This document shows positions 1 to 6,535 of a DNA stretch of 8,434 bases, piece after piece. Within the stretch, counting starts at the first letter, position 1. Every line of letters starts with the position of its first letter. The notes beneath the pieces were generated by a model. The model did not search any database and was not told the DNA's origin. It saw nothing but the letters and a program-made list of their open reading frames with translations. This DNA is from Desulfobulbaceae bacterium (lineage in GTDB: Bacteria; Desulfobacterota; Desulfobulbia; Desulfobulbales; Desulfocapsaceae). The translations under genes were made by a program, and so were the position numbers. Location: NCBI GenBank assembly GCA_030599175.1, contig JAUVON010000100.1, positions 1 to 8,434 on the forward strand, given 5' to 3'.

Positions 1-1
1 C

Positions 2-85
2 AAACTGGCACCAATGGATTTCCCATGGCAGTCTAAAAATCGTACAAAGATTCTTGAGGTCTGGTCTAATCATTTTCAGCGCTAG
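2..85 (+). CDS. C-terminal end of a periplasmic ABC-transporter binding protein (5' end outside window)
   Basis: The frame is open from the left edge and ends at a TAG at 83-85, giving 27 residues. They contain the stretch MDFPWQSKNRTKILEVW, which resembles the C-terminal helix of COG1840-type extracellular binding proteins, where an aspartate-aromatic-x-W motif is followed by an asparagine-arginine pair and an I-L-x-x-W helix. The frame stops about 20 bases before a strong terminator and is followed by an ATPase and a permease of the matching transporter class. This is the normal context for the receptor gene of cassette 1. The rest of the protein, including signal peptide and ligand pocket, is not visible, so substrate cannot be judged here. 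The identification rests on a short match plus context. Confidence 0.7.
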   Translation, partial: KLAPMDFPWQSKNRTKILEVWSNHFQR

Positions 86-105
86 TTTGACCCCATGAGC
101 GACTC

Positions 106-159
106 AGAGGCTTCATGAACCTGTGGCCACCCGGCTATAAGGTTCATGAAGCCTTTTTT
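106..159 (+). terminator. Strong rho-independent terminator behind the cassette 1 receptor gene
   Basis: The arm GGCTTCATGAACCT at 109-122 pairs perfectly with AGGTTCATGAAGCC at 140-153, a 14-bp stem. A 17-nt loop at 123-139 contains the palindrome GTGGCCAC. Six T residues follow at 154-159, and A106-A108 can extend the pairing into them. It sits between the receptor stop codon and the ATPase start, inside what is functionally one transporter cassette. Partial read-through would give more receptor than ATPase and permease mRNA. Otherwise the ATPase needs its own promoter in 160-222, where I see no convincing one. Confidence 0.9.
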
Positions 160-222
160 ATATTGTAACTCTTCCACGGCACCCAAAAATCTATTTTGCT
201 GGATTAAGCATACACAAGAATT

Positions 223-1311
223 ATGTCAAAAAATCTGGTTTTAAAAAATATTAGTAAATCGTTTGGTTCTCTGGTTGCGGTAGACAATGTCAGTTTGACT
301 GTTGATCCCGGAGAATTTATCTGTTTTCTTGGTCCCAGCGGATGCGGCAAGACCACACTGTTACGGATCATCACAGGATTTGAATTCCAGACTTCTGGGG
401 ATATTTCATATGGAGAAAAAAACCTCAACAATGTGATCCCGCAGAAGAGAGATTTCGGCATTGTTTTCCAATCATATGCTCTCTTTCCCAATATGACTGT
501 ACAGCAGAACATTGCCTTTGGCCTGAAAATGCGCAGGATGCCACAAAAATTAATCGACAAGCGCGTCGATGAGATGCTTGAACTGATGGGGCTCACCGAA
601 TGGAATAAGCATTATCCATCCCAGTTAAGCGGCGGTCAGCAGCAACGGGTGGCTCTGGCCCGCGCCATCGCCATAAAGCCCAATGTGCTGCTGCTTGACG
701 AACCTCTGAGTGCGCTCGACGCAAAAATCAGGGTTCGCCTCAGAGCTGTAATAAAACGATTGCAACAGGATCTCGGCATCACCATGATTTATGTCACCCA
801 TGACCAGGAGGAGGCCCTCTCCATGGCCGATCGCATTGTGGTCATGCGGGACGGACAACTCAGGCAGGTCGGTACACCGTGGGAGATTTATAAGAAACCT
901 AAAACAAGCTTTATCGCTGAGTTTGTCGGGACTTCCAATTTCTTTGAGGGTCGAAAAAAGGATAACAAAATAATATACGGCCACTATTCATTCGAGGTTT
1001 CTGAGATAGATATGGTTGACAGTGAAAAAATATATCTTGCTATTCGGCCGGAGGATATTGAAATCGTCGGAACCACAATTGCATCGAATGATTGCGTTGC
1101 TGCCAATATCGTCAATGTCAGGGCCGAACTTATTACCTTTCTTGGCTCTGTTGTTACCGTTACTGTTAACCTGGAAGGTCGGGAAATGGTAATTGATATT
1201 GCCCAGAAAGAGTTCGCGAAAAAGCCAATCAATGAAAATGATGCTCTGCATCTCTATTTTCCGCCTGATGCTTTTCATGTCTATTCGGAAATATTTAAAA
1301 AGTTGATATAA
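223..1311 (+). CDS. ABC transporter ATP-binding protein (Fe3+/2-aminoethylphosphonate importer class), cassette 1
   Basis: This 362-aa cytoplasmic ATPase powers the importer formed with the next gene. All nucleotide-binding motifs are intact: Walker A GPSGCGKTT at 37-45, Q-loop Q83, signature LSGGQQQR at 135-142, Walker B VLLLDE at 155-160 with catalytic E160, D-loop SALD at 163-166, and H-loop H193. About 120 further residues (roughly 245-350) form a C-terminal regulatory TOBE-like domain containing AIRPEDIEI. The length is usual for PotA/FbpC/PhnT2-type ATPases. The segment DAKIRVRLR after the D-loop recalls PhnT2-like proteins, which favours 2-aminoethylphosphonate but does not prove it. 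The ATG at 223 gives a complete N-terminus, although its upstream AAGAA is a poor ribosome binding site. The gene follows a terminator and lies 14 bases before the permease, so those two are co-transcribed. It differs clearly in sequence from the cassette 2 ATPase. Confidence 0.93.
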   Translation: MSKNLVLKNISKSFGSLVAVDNVSLTVDPGEFICFLGPSGCGKTTLLRIITGFEFQTSGDISYGEKNLNNVIPQKRDFGIVFQSYALFPNMTVQQNIAFGLKMRRMPQKLIDKRVDEMLELMGLTEWNKHYPSQLSGGQQQRVALARAIAIKPNVLLLDEPLSALDAKIRVRLRAVIKRLQQDLGITMIYVTHDQEEALSMADRIVVMRDGQLRQVGTPWEIYKKPKTSFIAEFVGTSNFFEGRKKDNKIIYGHYSFEVSEIDMVDSEKIYLAIRPEDIEIVGTTIASNDCVAANIVNVRAELITFLGSVVTVTVNLEGREMVIDIAQKEFAKKPINENDALHLYFPPDAFHVYSEIFKKLI

Positions 1312-1325
1312 GGGTATCTCATAAA

Positions 1326-3041
1326 ATGACTACAACCCAAAGAGAAGATACCTCACTGCAAAATTATACAGTTTCTTCAGTGCGAATGGAATTTGACAAA
1401 TTCATTGTTCCCACTGTGACCATTTTTATTTTACTGCTGTTGTTTTTTTTCATGCTGTTTCCCCTGTGGATGATCCTGAAACTGAGTTTTTTCGAAGGGG
1501 GAGAACTGGCTTTAGCCAATTTCACTTTAAATAATTTCAAACAGTACTTTACCACTGCATACACGCTCAGATCCCTGTGGCACAGCCTTTATGTATCTGG
1601 TGTCACTACTGTTATTGTTACTGTTATAATTTTCTTTTTTGCCTATGCCCTGACGCGGACCACCATCGCCAACAAAACTTTTTTCCGAAATATTATCATG
1701 ATGCCGCTTGTGGCCCCTTCCATCGTGCAGGCTCTGGCACTGATTTATCTCTTCGGCCGCAACGGGCTGATTACCTCCCATTTTTTTCAGACTGACTGGA
1801 ATATTTACGGCGCCACCGGCATTATTGTCTCTGAAGTACTGTATTGCCTGCCCCATGCCTTTGTTATCCTGTTTACAACCCTTTCGGCAGTCGACATCCG
1901 GTTAGACGAGGCCGCTGAAAGCCTGGGAGCGTCACCATTCAAAGTATTCACCCGGATCACTCTGCCGTCGGCCAAATACGGGATTATCAGCGCTGCAGCC
2001 CTGACCTTCAATCTGACCATCACTGACTTCGGCAACCCTGTTGTGATCGGCGGCAACTACAGTGTGCTGGCCACTGAGATATATGCCCAGGTCACCAACC
2101 TTTATCGATTTGATCTGGGTGCCACCATATCCATTATTCTCCTGGTGCCCTCGCTGGGGGCATTTATGCTCAACTACTATATCTCACGCAAAAGTTTTGC
2201 CATGATCAGCGGGGCTGCCCGACCCTTTATCCCGCCAACAAGGCGCCTGAAAAAAATATTGTACAGCGTATATTGTTACATTATAGCTTTTTCGATCATC
2301 TTGATTTTTGCCACGGTAATCATCGGTTCTTTTGTAAAGGTATGGCCCTATGACTGGTCTCTCACCCTGGCACATTATAAATTCCCGTCTATCGGTGGAT
2401 ATTCTGCCCTCTGGACCAGTCTATGGATCTCTCTTATCGTGGGTATCGTCGGCTCTTTTGTTACATTGGTGGCTGCCTATGCCATGGAGACCAGAAAGCC
2501 ATATTTCAAACAGGTGGTCTATTTCTTTTCGGTAATGCCGGCGGCAATTCCCGGACTTGTCATGGGACTGGGCTTTATCCTGGCCTTTAATAAGCCCTAT
2601 TACTGGTTTTACGGAACCCCCTGGATCGTTGTAATTAATATTGTTATCTGCAACTTTACTCTGGGGATTTTATCCAGTGTTTCAAATTTGAAAAATATAG
2701 ACCCTTCCATCGAAGAGGCATCAATCTCCCTCGGCGGCGATACCATCAGTACCTTTTTTAAAATCATTTTTCCACTGTCAAGGGTTGCTTTTATTCAAAA
2801 TTTCACCTACTTTTTCATGCGATCCATGACCACCATCAGTGCCGTTATCTTCCTGGTTTCCGCCACGGTTCATCTGGCTGCCATAGAAATCATCATGCTT
2901 GACAATGACGGTTGGACAGCCAGCGCAAACGCCATGTGTACCTGTATCATCGTGATCGTCTTTGTGATGCTTGGGATACTGCACTTAGTTAATAAATGGG
3001 TCAGCAAGACATCCGGCAGAGAAGTTATGATTGAATCATAG
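1326..3041 (+). CDS. Fused double-domain ABC importer permease, cassette 1
   Basis: This 571-aa inner-membrane protein carries two permease domains in one chain, each with about six membrane helices. Approximate helices are 27-50, 89-108, 123-143, 161-185, 217-241, 265-285, then 313-335, 361-385, 397-420, 430-450, 488-512 and 537-556. Each half has its EAA loop, the contact with the ATPase: EAAESLGASPFKVF from 195, and EEASISLGGDTISTFF from 463. The first half has DFGNPVVIGGNYSVLATEIY at 234-253, a motif shared almost unchanged with the cassette 2 permease. Length and domain fusion fit the PhnU2-like and FbpB-like families. A complete transporter would need one copy of this chain plus two ATPase subunits. 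Translation starts 14 bases after the ATPase stop, with AAGGG at 1310-1314 as a somewhat distant ribosome binding site. Substrate is not decidable from the permease alone; 2-aminoethylphosphonate or a metal are the main options. Confidence 0.92.
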   Translation: MTTTQREDTSLQNYTVSSVRMEFDKFIVPTVTIFILLLLFFFMLFPLWMILKLSFFEGGELALANFTLNNFKQYFTTAYTLRSLWHSLYVSGVTTVIVTVIIFFFAYALTRTTIANKTFFRNIIMMPLVAPSIVQALALIYLFGRNGLITSHFFQTDWNIYGATGIIVSEVLYCLPHAFVILFTTLSAVDIRLDEAAESLGASPFKVFTRITLPSAKYGIISAAALTFNLTITDFGNPVVIGGNYSVLATEIYAQVTNLYRFDLGATISIILLVPSLGAFMLNYYISRKSFAMISGAARPFIPPTRRLKKILYSVYCYIIAFSIILIFATVIIGSFVKVWPYDWSLTLAHYKFPSIGGYSALWTSLWISLIVGIVGSFVTLVAAYAMETRKPYFKQVVYFFSVMPAAIPGLVMGLGFILAFNKPYYWFYGTPWIVVINIVICNFTLGILSSVSNLKNIDPSIEEASISLGGDTISTFFKIIFPLSRVAFIQNFTYFFMRSMTTISAVIFLVSATVHLAAIEIIMLDNDGWTASANAMCTCIIVIVFVMLGILHLVNKWVSKTSGREVMIES

Positions 3042-3146
3042 ATAGTGGTTGGAAGGAAAAATACTCATGCAGAATTCGGATTAGTTTCAGGCAGAATAAT
3101 TAACTCATCGTACACACCTCCAAGTACCAGCAGGTTGCCGAAATTA

Positions 3147-3170
3147 GCTGCAGAGGAGATAACTCTCAGC
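3147..3170 (+). other. Short bulged stem-loop in the intergenic region behind the cassette 1 permease
   Basis: GCTG (3147-3150) and AGAG (3152-3155), separated by a single bulged C, pair with CTCT (3163-3166) and CAGC (3167-3170) around a 7-nt loop. On the + strand it is followed by A residues rather than T residues, so it is not a canonical intrinsic terminator. It could protect the 3' end of the permease transcript or be chance. This is the only stem-loop I found between the permease stop and the candidate promoter of cassette 2. Confidence 0.25.
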
Positions 3171-3190
3171 AAAAAAGCACTCTTCAGTCA

Positions 3191-3239
3191 TTTTTTTAAA
3201 AAAAACCTGACTTTTCAACATTCTTTGTTTATAGATAAT
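3191..3239 (+). promoter_or_regulatory. Candidate sigma-70-type promoter for cassette 2
   Basis: A run of seven T and eight A residues (3191-3205) precedes CTGACT (3207-3212, 4/6 to the -35 consensus). A 17-base spacer and TATAGA (3230-3235, 4/6 to the -10 consensus) follow. An overlapping GATAAT at 3234-3239 is closer to the -10 consensus but lacks a well-spaced -35. The A/T block sits where an UP element or bent DNA would stimulate transcription. Start of transcription near 3242-3248 would leave a leader of about 40 bases before the receptor ATG. The assignment rests on motif match and on location in the only long intergenic gap ahead of cassette 2. Confidence 0.4.
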
Positions 3240-3275
3240 GAGACTGCGGCAATACATATACTAATTTTAATACAA

Positions 3276-3281
3276 AAGGAG
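3276..3281 (+). promoter_or_regulatory. Strong Shine-Dalgarno site that fixes the receptor start at 3288
   Basis: AAGGAG lies six bases before the ATG at 3288. It decides between that start and a GTG at 3045 in the same frame, which would prepend 81 residues before a perfectly formed signal peptide. It is the best ribosome binding site in the window, which fits a receptor made in excess. Confidence 0.85.
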
Positions 3282-3287
3282 CTTAAC

Positions 3288-4316
3288 ATGAAGAAACTAC
3301 TTTTAACCCTGCCACTGGCTGCCCTTATGATAGCTGGTACCACACAGGGTGTACAGGCAGAAGGACGATTAACGATCTATTGCAGTGCTCAAGGAGACTG
3401 GTGTCAAAAAGCATCTGAAACTTTCGGCAAAAAATACGATATAAAAGTTTCCATGACACGCAATGGATCGGGAAGTACATACGCAAAAATACTGGCAGAG
3501 AAAGAAAATCCACGTGGCGATGTCTGGTATGGCGGCACCTTGGATCCACATAGCCAGGCGGGTGTAAATGGATTGCTGGAATCTTATAAATCACCTAACC
3601 TTGATAAAATAGCAGAGCCCTACCGTAATCCTGCAGCCAGTAAACAGAATCATTCGACAGGAGTTTACATCGGTATTCTCGGCTTCAGTGTAAATACTGA
3701 TTTATTAAAAGACGCCAAGATGGAGATGCCGAAATGCTGGTCTGATTTAATAAAACCCGAGTTCAAGGGCAAGATACAAATGGCAAGCCCACAAAGTTCC
3801 GGTACAGCGTACACTGCCCTGGCGACTTTTACACAATTATACGGTGAGGATAAAGCGTTTGAGTATCTGACAAAACTCCACCAGAATATTGGTCAATATA
3901 CAAAATCCGGCTCTGCCCCCGGTAAAAATGCGGCACGTGGCGAAACCATGGTTGGCATTGGTTTCTTACATGATCATGGTAAAGAAAAAGGCAAAGGATT
4001 TCCACTTGAGCTTGTTGCACCCTGTGAAGGAACCGGATATGAAATTGGTGGCTTGAGTATTATTAAAAATGCACGTAATATGGATAACGCAAAGAAATTT
4101 GTTGATTGGGCATTATCTAAAGAAGGCATGGAAGTTGCCGCAACTGTTCAGTCTTTCCAAGTGCCTACTAATACTGAAGCGGCAATTCCGGCCGAAGCTA
4201 TACGACCTGAAGATGTTAATTTAATTGAGTATGATTTTGTTAAATATGGTGGTGAAGCCACGCGTAAAGCCCTCATCGGTCGTTGGGTTGAACAGGTTAA
4301 GCCCTTAGAGCGCTAA
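3288..4316 (+). CDS. Periplasmic substrate-binding protein of an AfuA/FbpA-type ABC importer, cassette 2
   Basis: This 342-aa receptor has a Sec signal peptide: MKK, a hydrophobic core, and a likely cleavage after VQA at residue 24. It has no lipobox cysteine, so it should be free in the periplasm. The mature chain opens with a LTIYCSAQGDWC strand (27-39) and has the family motifs GDVWYGGTLDPH (77-88), TGVYIGILGF (124-133), PKCW (148-151), SSGTAY (170-175), FLHD (226-229) and APCEGTGYEIGG (244-255). C32/C39 are a plausible disulfide pair, and C150/C246 may be a second; both pairings are inference. Proteins of this type are routinely labelled ferric-iron binding, yet the adjacent tyrosine pair used by FbpA for Fe3+ is absent. 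H228, D229 and E252 line up with residues I recall as sugar-phosphate contacts in AfuA (H205, D206, E229; constant offset 23). A phosphorylated sugar is therefore at least as likely as iron. Length matches AfuA. The gene heads cassette 2 and is followed by stem-loops. Confidence 0.93.
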   Translation: MKKLLLTLPLAALMIAGTTQGVQAEGRLTIYCSAQGDWCQKASETFGKKYDIKVSMTRNGSGSTYAKILAEKENPRGDVWYGGTLDPHSQAGVNGLLESYKSPNLDKIAEPYRNPAASKQNHSTGVYIGILGFSVNTDLLKDAKMEMPKCWSDLIKPEFKGKIQMASPQSSGTAYTALATFTQLYGEDKAFEYLTKLHQNIGQYTKSGSAPGKNAARGETMVGIGFLHDHGKEKGKGFPLELVAPCEGTGYEIGGLSIIKNARNMDNAKKFVDWALSKEGMEVAATVQSFQVPTNTEAAIPAEAIRPEDVNLIEYDFVKYGGEATRKALIGRWVEQVKPLER

Positions 4317-4338
4317 AGCCGAAAGTTCACCCCCCCAG

Positions 4339-4378
4339 TGCGGCTCTCTAGGAGGCTGTCCGAGAATAGAGAGCCGCA
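4339..4378 (+). terminator. Perfect 12-bp stem-loop behind the cassette 2 receptor gene (attenuator or mRNA stabiliser)
   Basis: TGCGGCTCTCTA at 4339-4350 pairs without mismatch with TAGAGAGCCGCA at 4367-4378, around the 16-nt loop GGAGGCTGTCCGAGAA. What follows on the + strand is AAAAGTTACA, not a U-tract, and the - strand side has no T-run either. It is therefore not a textbook intrinsic terminator. It begins 23 bases after the receptor stop codon. Most likely it blocks 3'-to-5' decay and so keeps receptor mRNA above permease and ATPase mRNA, or it gives partial termination. The structure is certain; the role is inferred. Confidence 0.6.
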
Positions 4379-4382
4379 AAAA

Positions 4383-4398
4383 GTTACATTCTTGTAAC
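4383..4398 (+). other. Small second stem-loop before the cassette 2 permease
   Basis: GTTACA (4383-4388) pairs with TGTAAC (4393-4398) around a TTCT loop. It lies four bases after the larger hairpin and 20 bases before the permease ATG. It could add to transcript processing or shape the leader of the permease, which lacks a visible Shine-Dalgarno sequence. Six A/T-rich pairs are weak, so it may be chance. Confidence 0.3.
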
Positions 4399-4418
4399 CC
4401 TTTCATCTGCCGCAATCT

Positions 4419-6506
4419 ATGAATAAAACATCTGCCACTCGTTTACTGTCCTCCATTGACCCTCGCACTAAATGGGTTTTATTTGGGCTTCTAGCATGGA
4501 TCATCATTCCGTGGAAAGGTTTGGAATACGGAATTTTTGAGTCTACCGGTTCAGAAATTTTCAACGCATATGCCTGGAAAAGCATCAATACATCACTTAT
4601 TTCACTTGCTGTATTTCTTCTTTTTCTGTTGCGTCCCTGGAAAGCACATGCAAAAGCGGACTTGATTGACGCTGCAGTTTCACTCACAAGCTTTATTCTC
4701 ATCCTATTTGGGGCAGCTCTGCTCAATGAATCATTGGGCTACAGTGCAGCAATACAGCTTACCTTCTTTTTGCTTATTTTTTCTCTCGCCCTGGCGCGAA
4801 TGGGTTTTATTCAGGGCGACCCGTTTATGACGACTGCCATTGTCATGATCATGGCATCTATTGCTGTGTTTGTGCTCTTCCCCATTTCCACTATTTTTTC
4901 TAAAGTTGTATTTTTAGAAGATGGCACATTCACACCAATGGCTTTCTATGAAAATATAACCTCTTTCGGGGTTGGCCGTACATTAAAAAACTCTTTGATG
5001 CTGGCCATAGCAGTGGGTATGTCATCCACATTTCTCGGGCTATGCTTTTCATTATTTACAGTACGAATCACCAAACGCTTTAAAGGGCTGGCCCGCCTCT
5101 TTTCCATGCTGCCTATTGTTACACCTCCATTTGTTATCGGTCTCTCTTTAATTCTTATTTTTGGGCGTAATGGAACCATTAATGATGGACTGCTTGCCCT
5201 CTTTGGCAACGATGGTTTATTTATTGGCACGGGCAATGAAGGCTGGTTTCACCGTTCGGCTTACATTTATGGATTCTGGGGTGTTTTTTTAGCGCAGACA
5301 TTATCCTTTACACCGATTTGTTTTATGTTGCTCGTGGGGATGGTTTCCACCATTAACCCAGCGGTCGAAGAAGCCTCTGTTACCATGCGAGCCTCCAACT
5401 CACAAACGTTTTATTACGTTACACTTCCTCTGCTTCGCCCCGGTATTGCCAATGCCTTTCTGCTTGCGGTAATATCATCCCTGGCCGATTTTGGTAACCC
5501 GATGGTGCTGGGTGGTGATTATGATGTGCTCGCCACTGAAATCTATTTTAGTATTGTAGGCGCCCAGCTTGATTATGCGCGAGCTTCGACACTTGGAATC
5601 CTGCTATTATCATTCTCATTATTAGCCTTTATCATTCAACGGCAATGGATAGGAAAAAAATCATATGTCACAGTAACCGGCAAAGGATCTGGTGGTTATT
5701 TCCAGCCTGTACCCGCCTGGGTGCGAAGAATAGCAACCTCTGTTTCACTCTCCTGGATGCTGTTTACCGCTATTTTATACGGCAGTATTTTACTCGGAGG
5801 GTTTGTGGTTAACTGGGGTGCCGATTATACACCCACGCTGGCACATTATGAAGAACTTTGGGCCAGGGGAATGGGCTATGGTGCGTGGCCTTCTTATATT
5901 ACCACCCTCAAGTTTGCCGCAGTTGGTGCACCTCTCACCGCACTGATGGGCTTGATGATTGCCTATGTAACAACCCGGAAACGCTTTATCGGGAGAGGTG
6001 TTGTTGATTTCAGCGCTATGATCAGTTTTGCCATTCCAGGTACGGTAATAGGCATCAGCTATGTCCTGGCATTCAATACAGCACCGATACTCATCAACGG
6101 CACGGCCATCATTATTATCATCTCCTTTATTTTCAAGAATATGCCCGTCGGAATTCGCTCAGGGATATCGGCACTATCACAGATTGATAAATCACTGGAA
6201 GAAGCTTCACTTACACAACGAGCCAGTTCCATCAGAACAATATTTACTATAGTGCTGCCGCTGCTGCGACCTGCAATGATTTCCGCTATTGTATTCAGTT
6301 TTGTAAAATCGATGACTACGGTAAGTGCCATCATATTTTTAGTTACAGCTGATACGCAGGTTGCTACGACGTATATTATGGGACGGGTGGAAGATGGTGA
6401 TTATGGCCAGGCCGTTTCTTACGGTTCAGTACTGATTGTGACAATGTTGATTGTGATTGTACTGGTTGAGAAATTTATAGGAAGATCAAGGATAGAGAGA
6501 GCATAA
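4419..6506 (+). CDS. Large fused double-domain ABC importer permease (AfuB/FbpB-like), cassette 2
   Basis: This 695-aa inner-membrane protein has two permease domains plus an N-terminal membrane region that the cassette 1 permease lacks. Extra helices are seen at about 19-31, 58-72, 84-103 and 111-128, before the usual first helix at 136-156. Both ATPase-contacting EAA loops are present: EEASVTMRASNSQTF from 317 and EEASLTQRASSIRTIF from 594. DFGNPMVLGGDYDVLATEIY occupies 357-376, matching the same element of the cassette 1 permease. The extended length is that of AfuB-type permeases (close to 690 aa). Together with the receptor type and the receptor-permease-ATPase order, this points to an AfuABC-like system. 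The ATG at 4419 is the only reasonable start, because an in-frame stop lies at 4395-4397. No Shine-Dalgarno sequence is visible ahead of it, so translation may be low. The gene ends 29 bases before the ATPase start chosen here. Confidence 0.93.
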   Translation: MNKTSATRLLSSIDPRTKWVLFGLLAWIIIPWKGLEYGIFESTGSEIFNAYAWKSINTSLISLAVFLLFLLRPWKAHAKADLIDAAVSLTSFILILFGAALLNESLGYSAAIQLTFFLLIFSLALARMGFIQGDPFMTTAIVMIMASIAVFVLFPISTIFSKVVFLEDGTFTPMAFYENITSFGVGRTLKNSLMLAIAVGMSSTFLGLCFSLFTVRITKRFKGLARLFSMLPIVTPPFVIGLSLILIFGRNGTINDGLLALFGNDGLFIGTGNEGWFHRSAYIYGFWGVFLAQTLSFTPICFMLLVGMVSTINPAVEEASVTMRASNSQTFYYVTLPLLRPGIANAFLLAVISSLADFGNPMVLGGDYDVLATEIYFSIVGAQLDYARASTLGILLLSFSLLAFIIQRQWIGKKSYVTVTGKGSGGYFQPVPAWVRRIATSVSLSWMLFTAILYGSILLGGFVVNWGADYTPTLAHYEELWARGMGYGAWPSYITTLKFAAVGAPLTALMGLMIAYVTTRKRFIGRGVVDFSAMISFAIPGTVIGISYVLAFNTAPILINGTAIIIIISFIFKNMPVGIRSGISALSQIDKSLEEASLTQRASSIRTIFTIVLPLLRPAMISAIVFSFVKSMTTVSAIIFLVTADTQVATTYIMGRVEDGDYGQAVSYGSVLIVTMLIVIVLVEKFIGRSRIERA

Positions 6507-6524
6507 CGAGGATCTGATCAAGTT

Positions 6525-6529
6525 AGGGA
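6525..6529 (+). promoter_or_regulatory. Shine-Dalgarno site favouring the second of two ATGs for the cassette 2 ATPase
   Basis: AGGGA directly abuts the ATG at 6530 but is six bases from the in-frame ATG at 6536, the normal spacing. The second ATG is therefore preferred; the difference is only two residues. Confidence 0.6.
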
Positions 6530-6535
6530 ATGAAT

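Noticed and set aside
159..164. TATATT as a -10 box for the cassette 1 ATPase
   Set aside because: It lies within the tail of the terminator, and the best -35 at suitable distance is in the terminator stem and fits poorly.
3233..3247. Fur box overlapping the candidate -10 of cassette 2
   Set aside because: Only the left half (6 of 7 positions) fits the 7-1-7 consensus; the right half matches at about 2 of 7. Kept as a weak note, not as a feature.
3045..3287. N-terminal extension of the receptor by 81 codons from a GTG at 3045
   Set aside because: The frame happens to be open, but AAGGAG at 3276-3281 and a complete signal peptide beginning at 3288 identify the true start. The extension has no recognisable character and would bury the signal peptide.
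4351..4366. Insertion-sequence end in the hairpin loop
   Set aside because: No transposase, target duplication or second end is present; the resemblance is from memory only.
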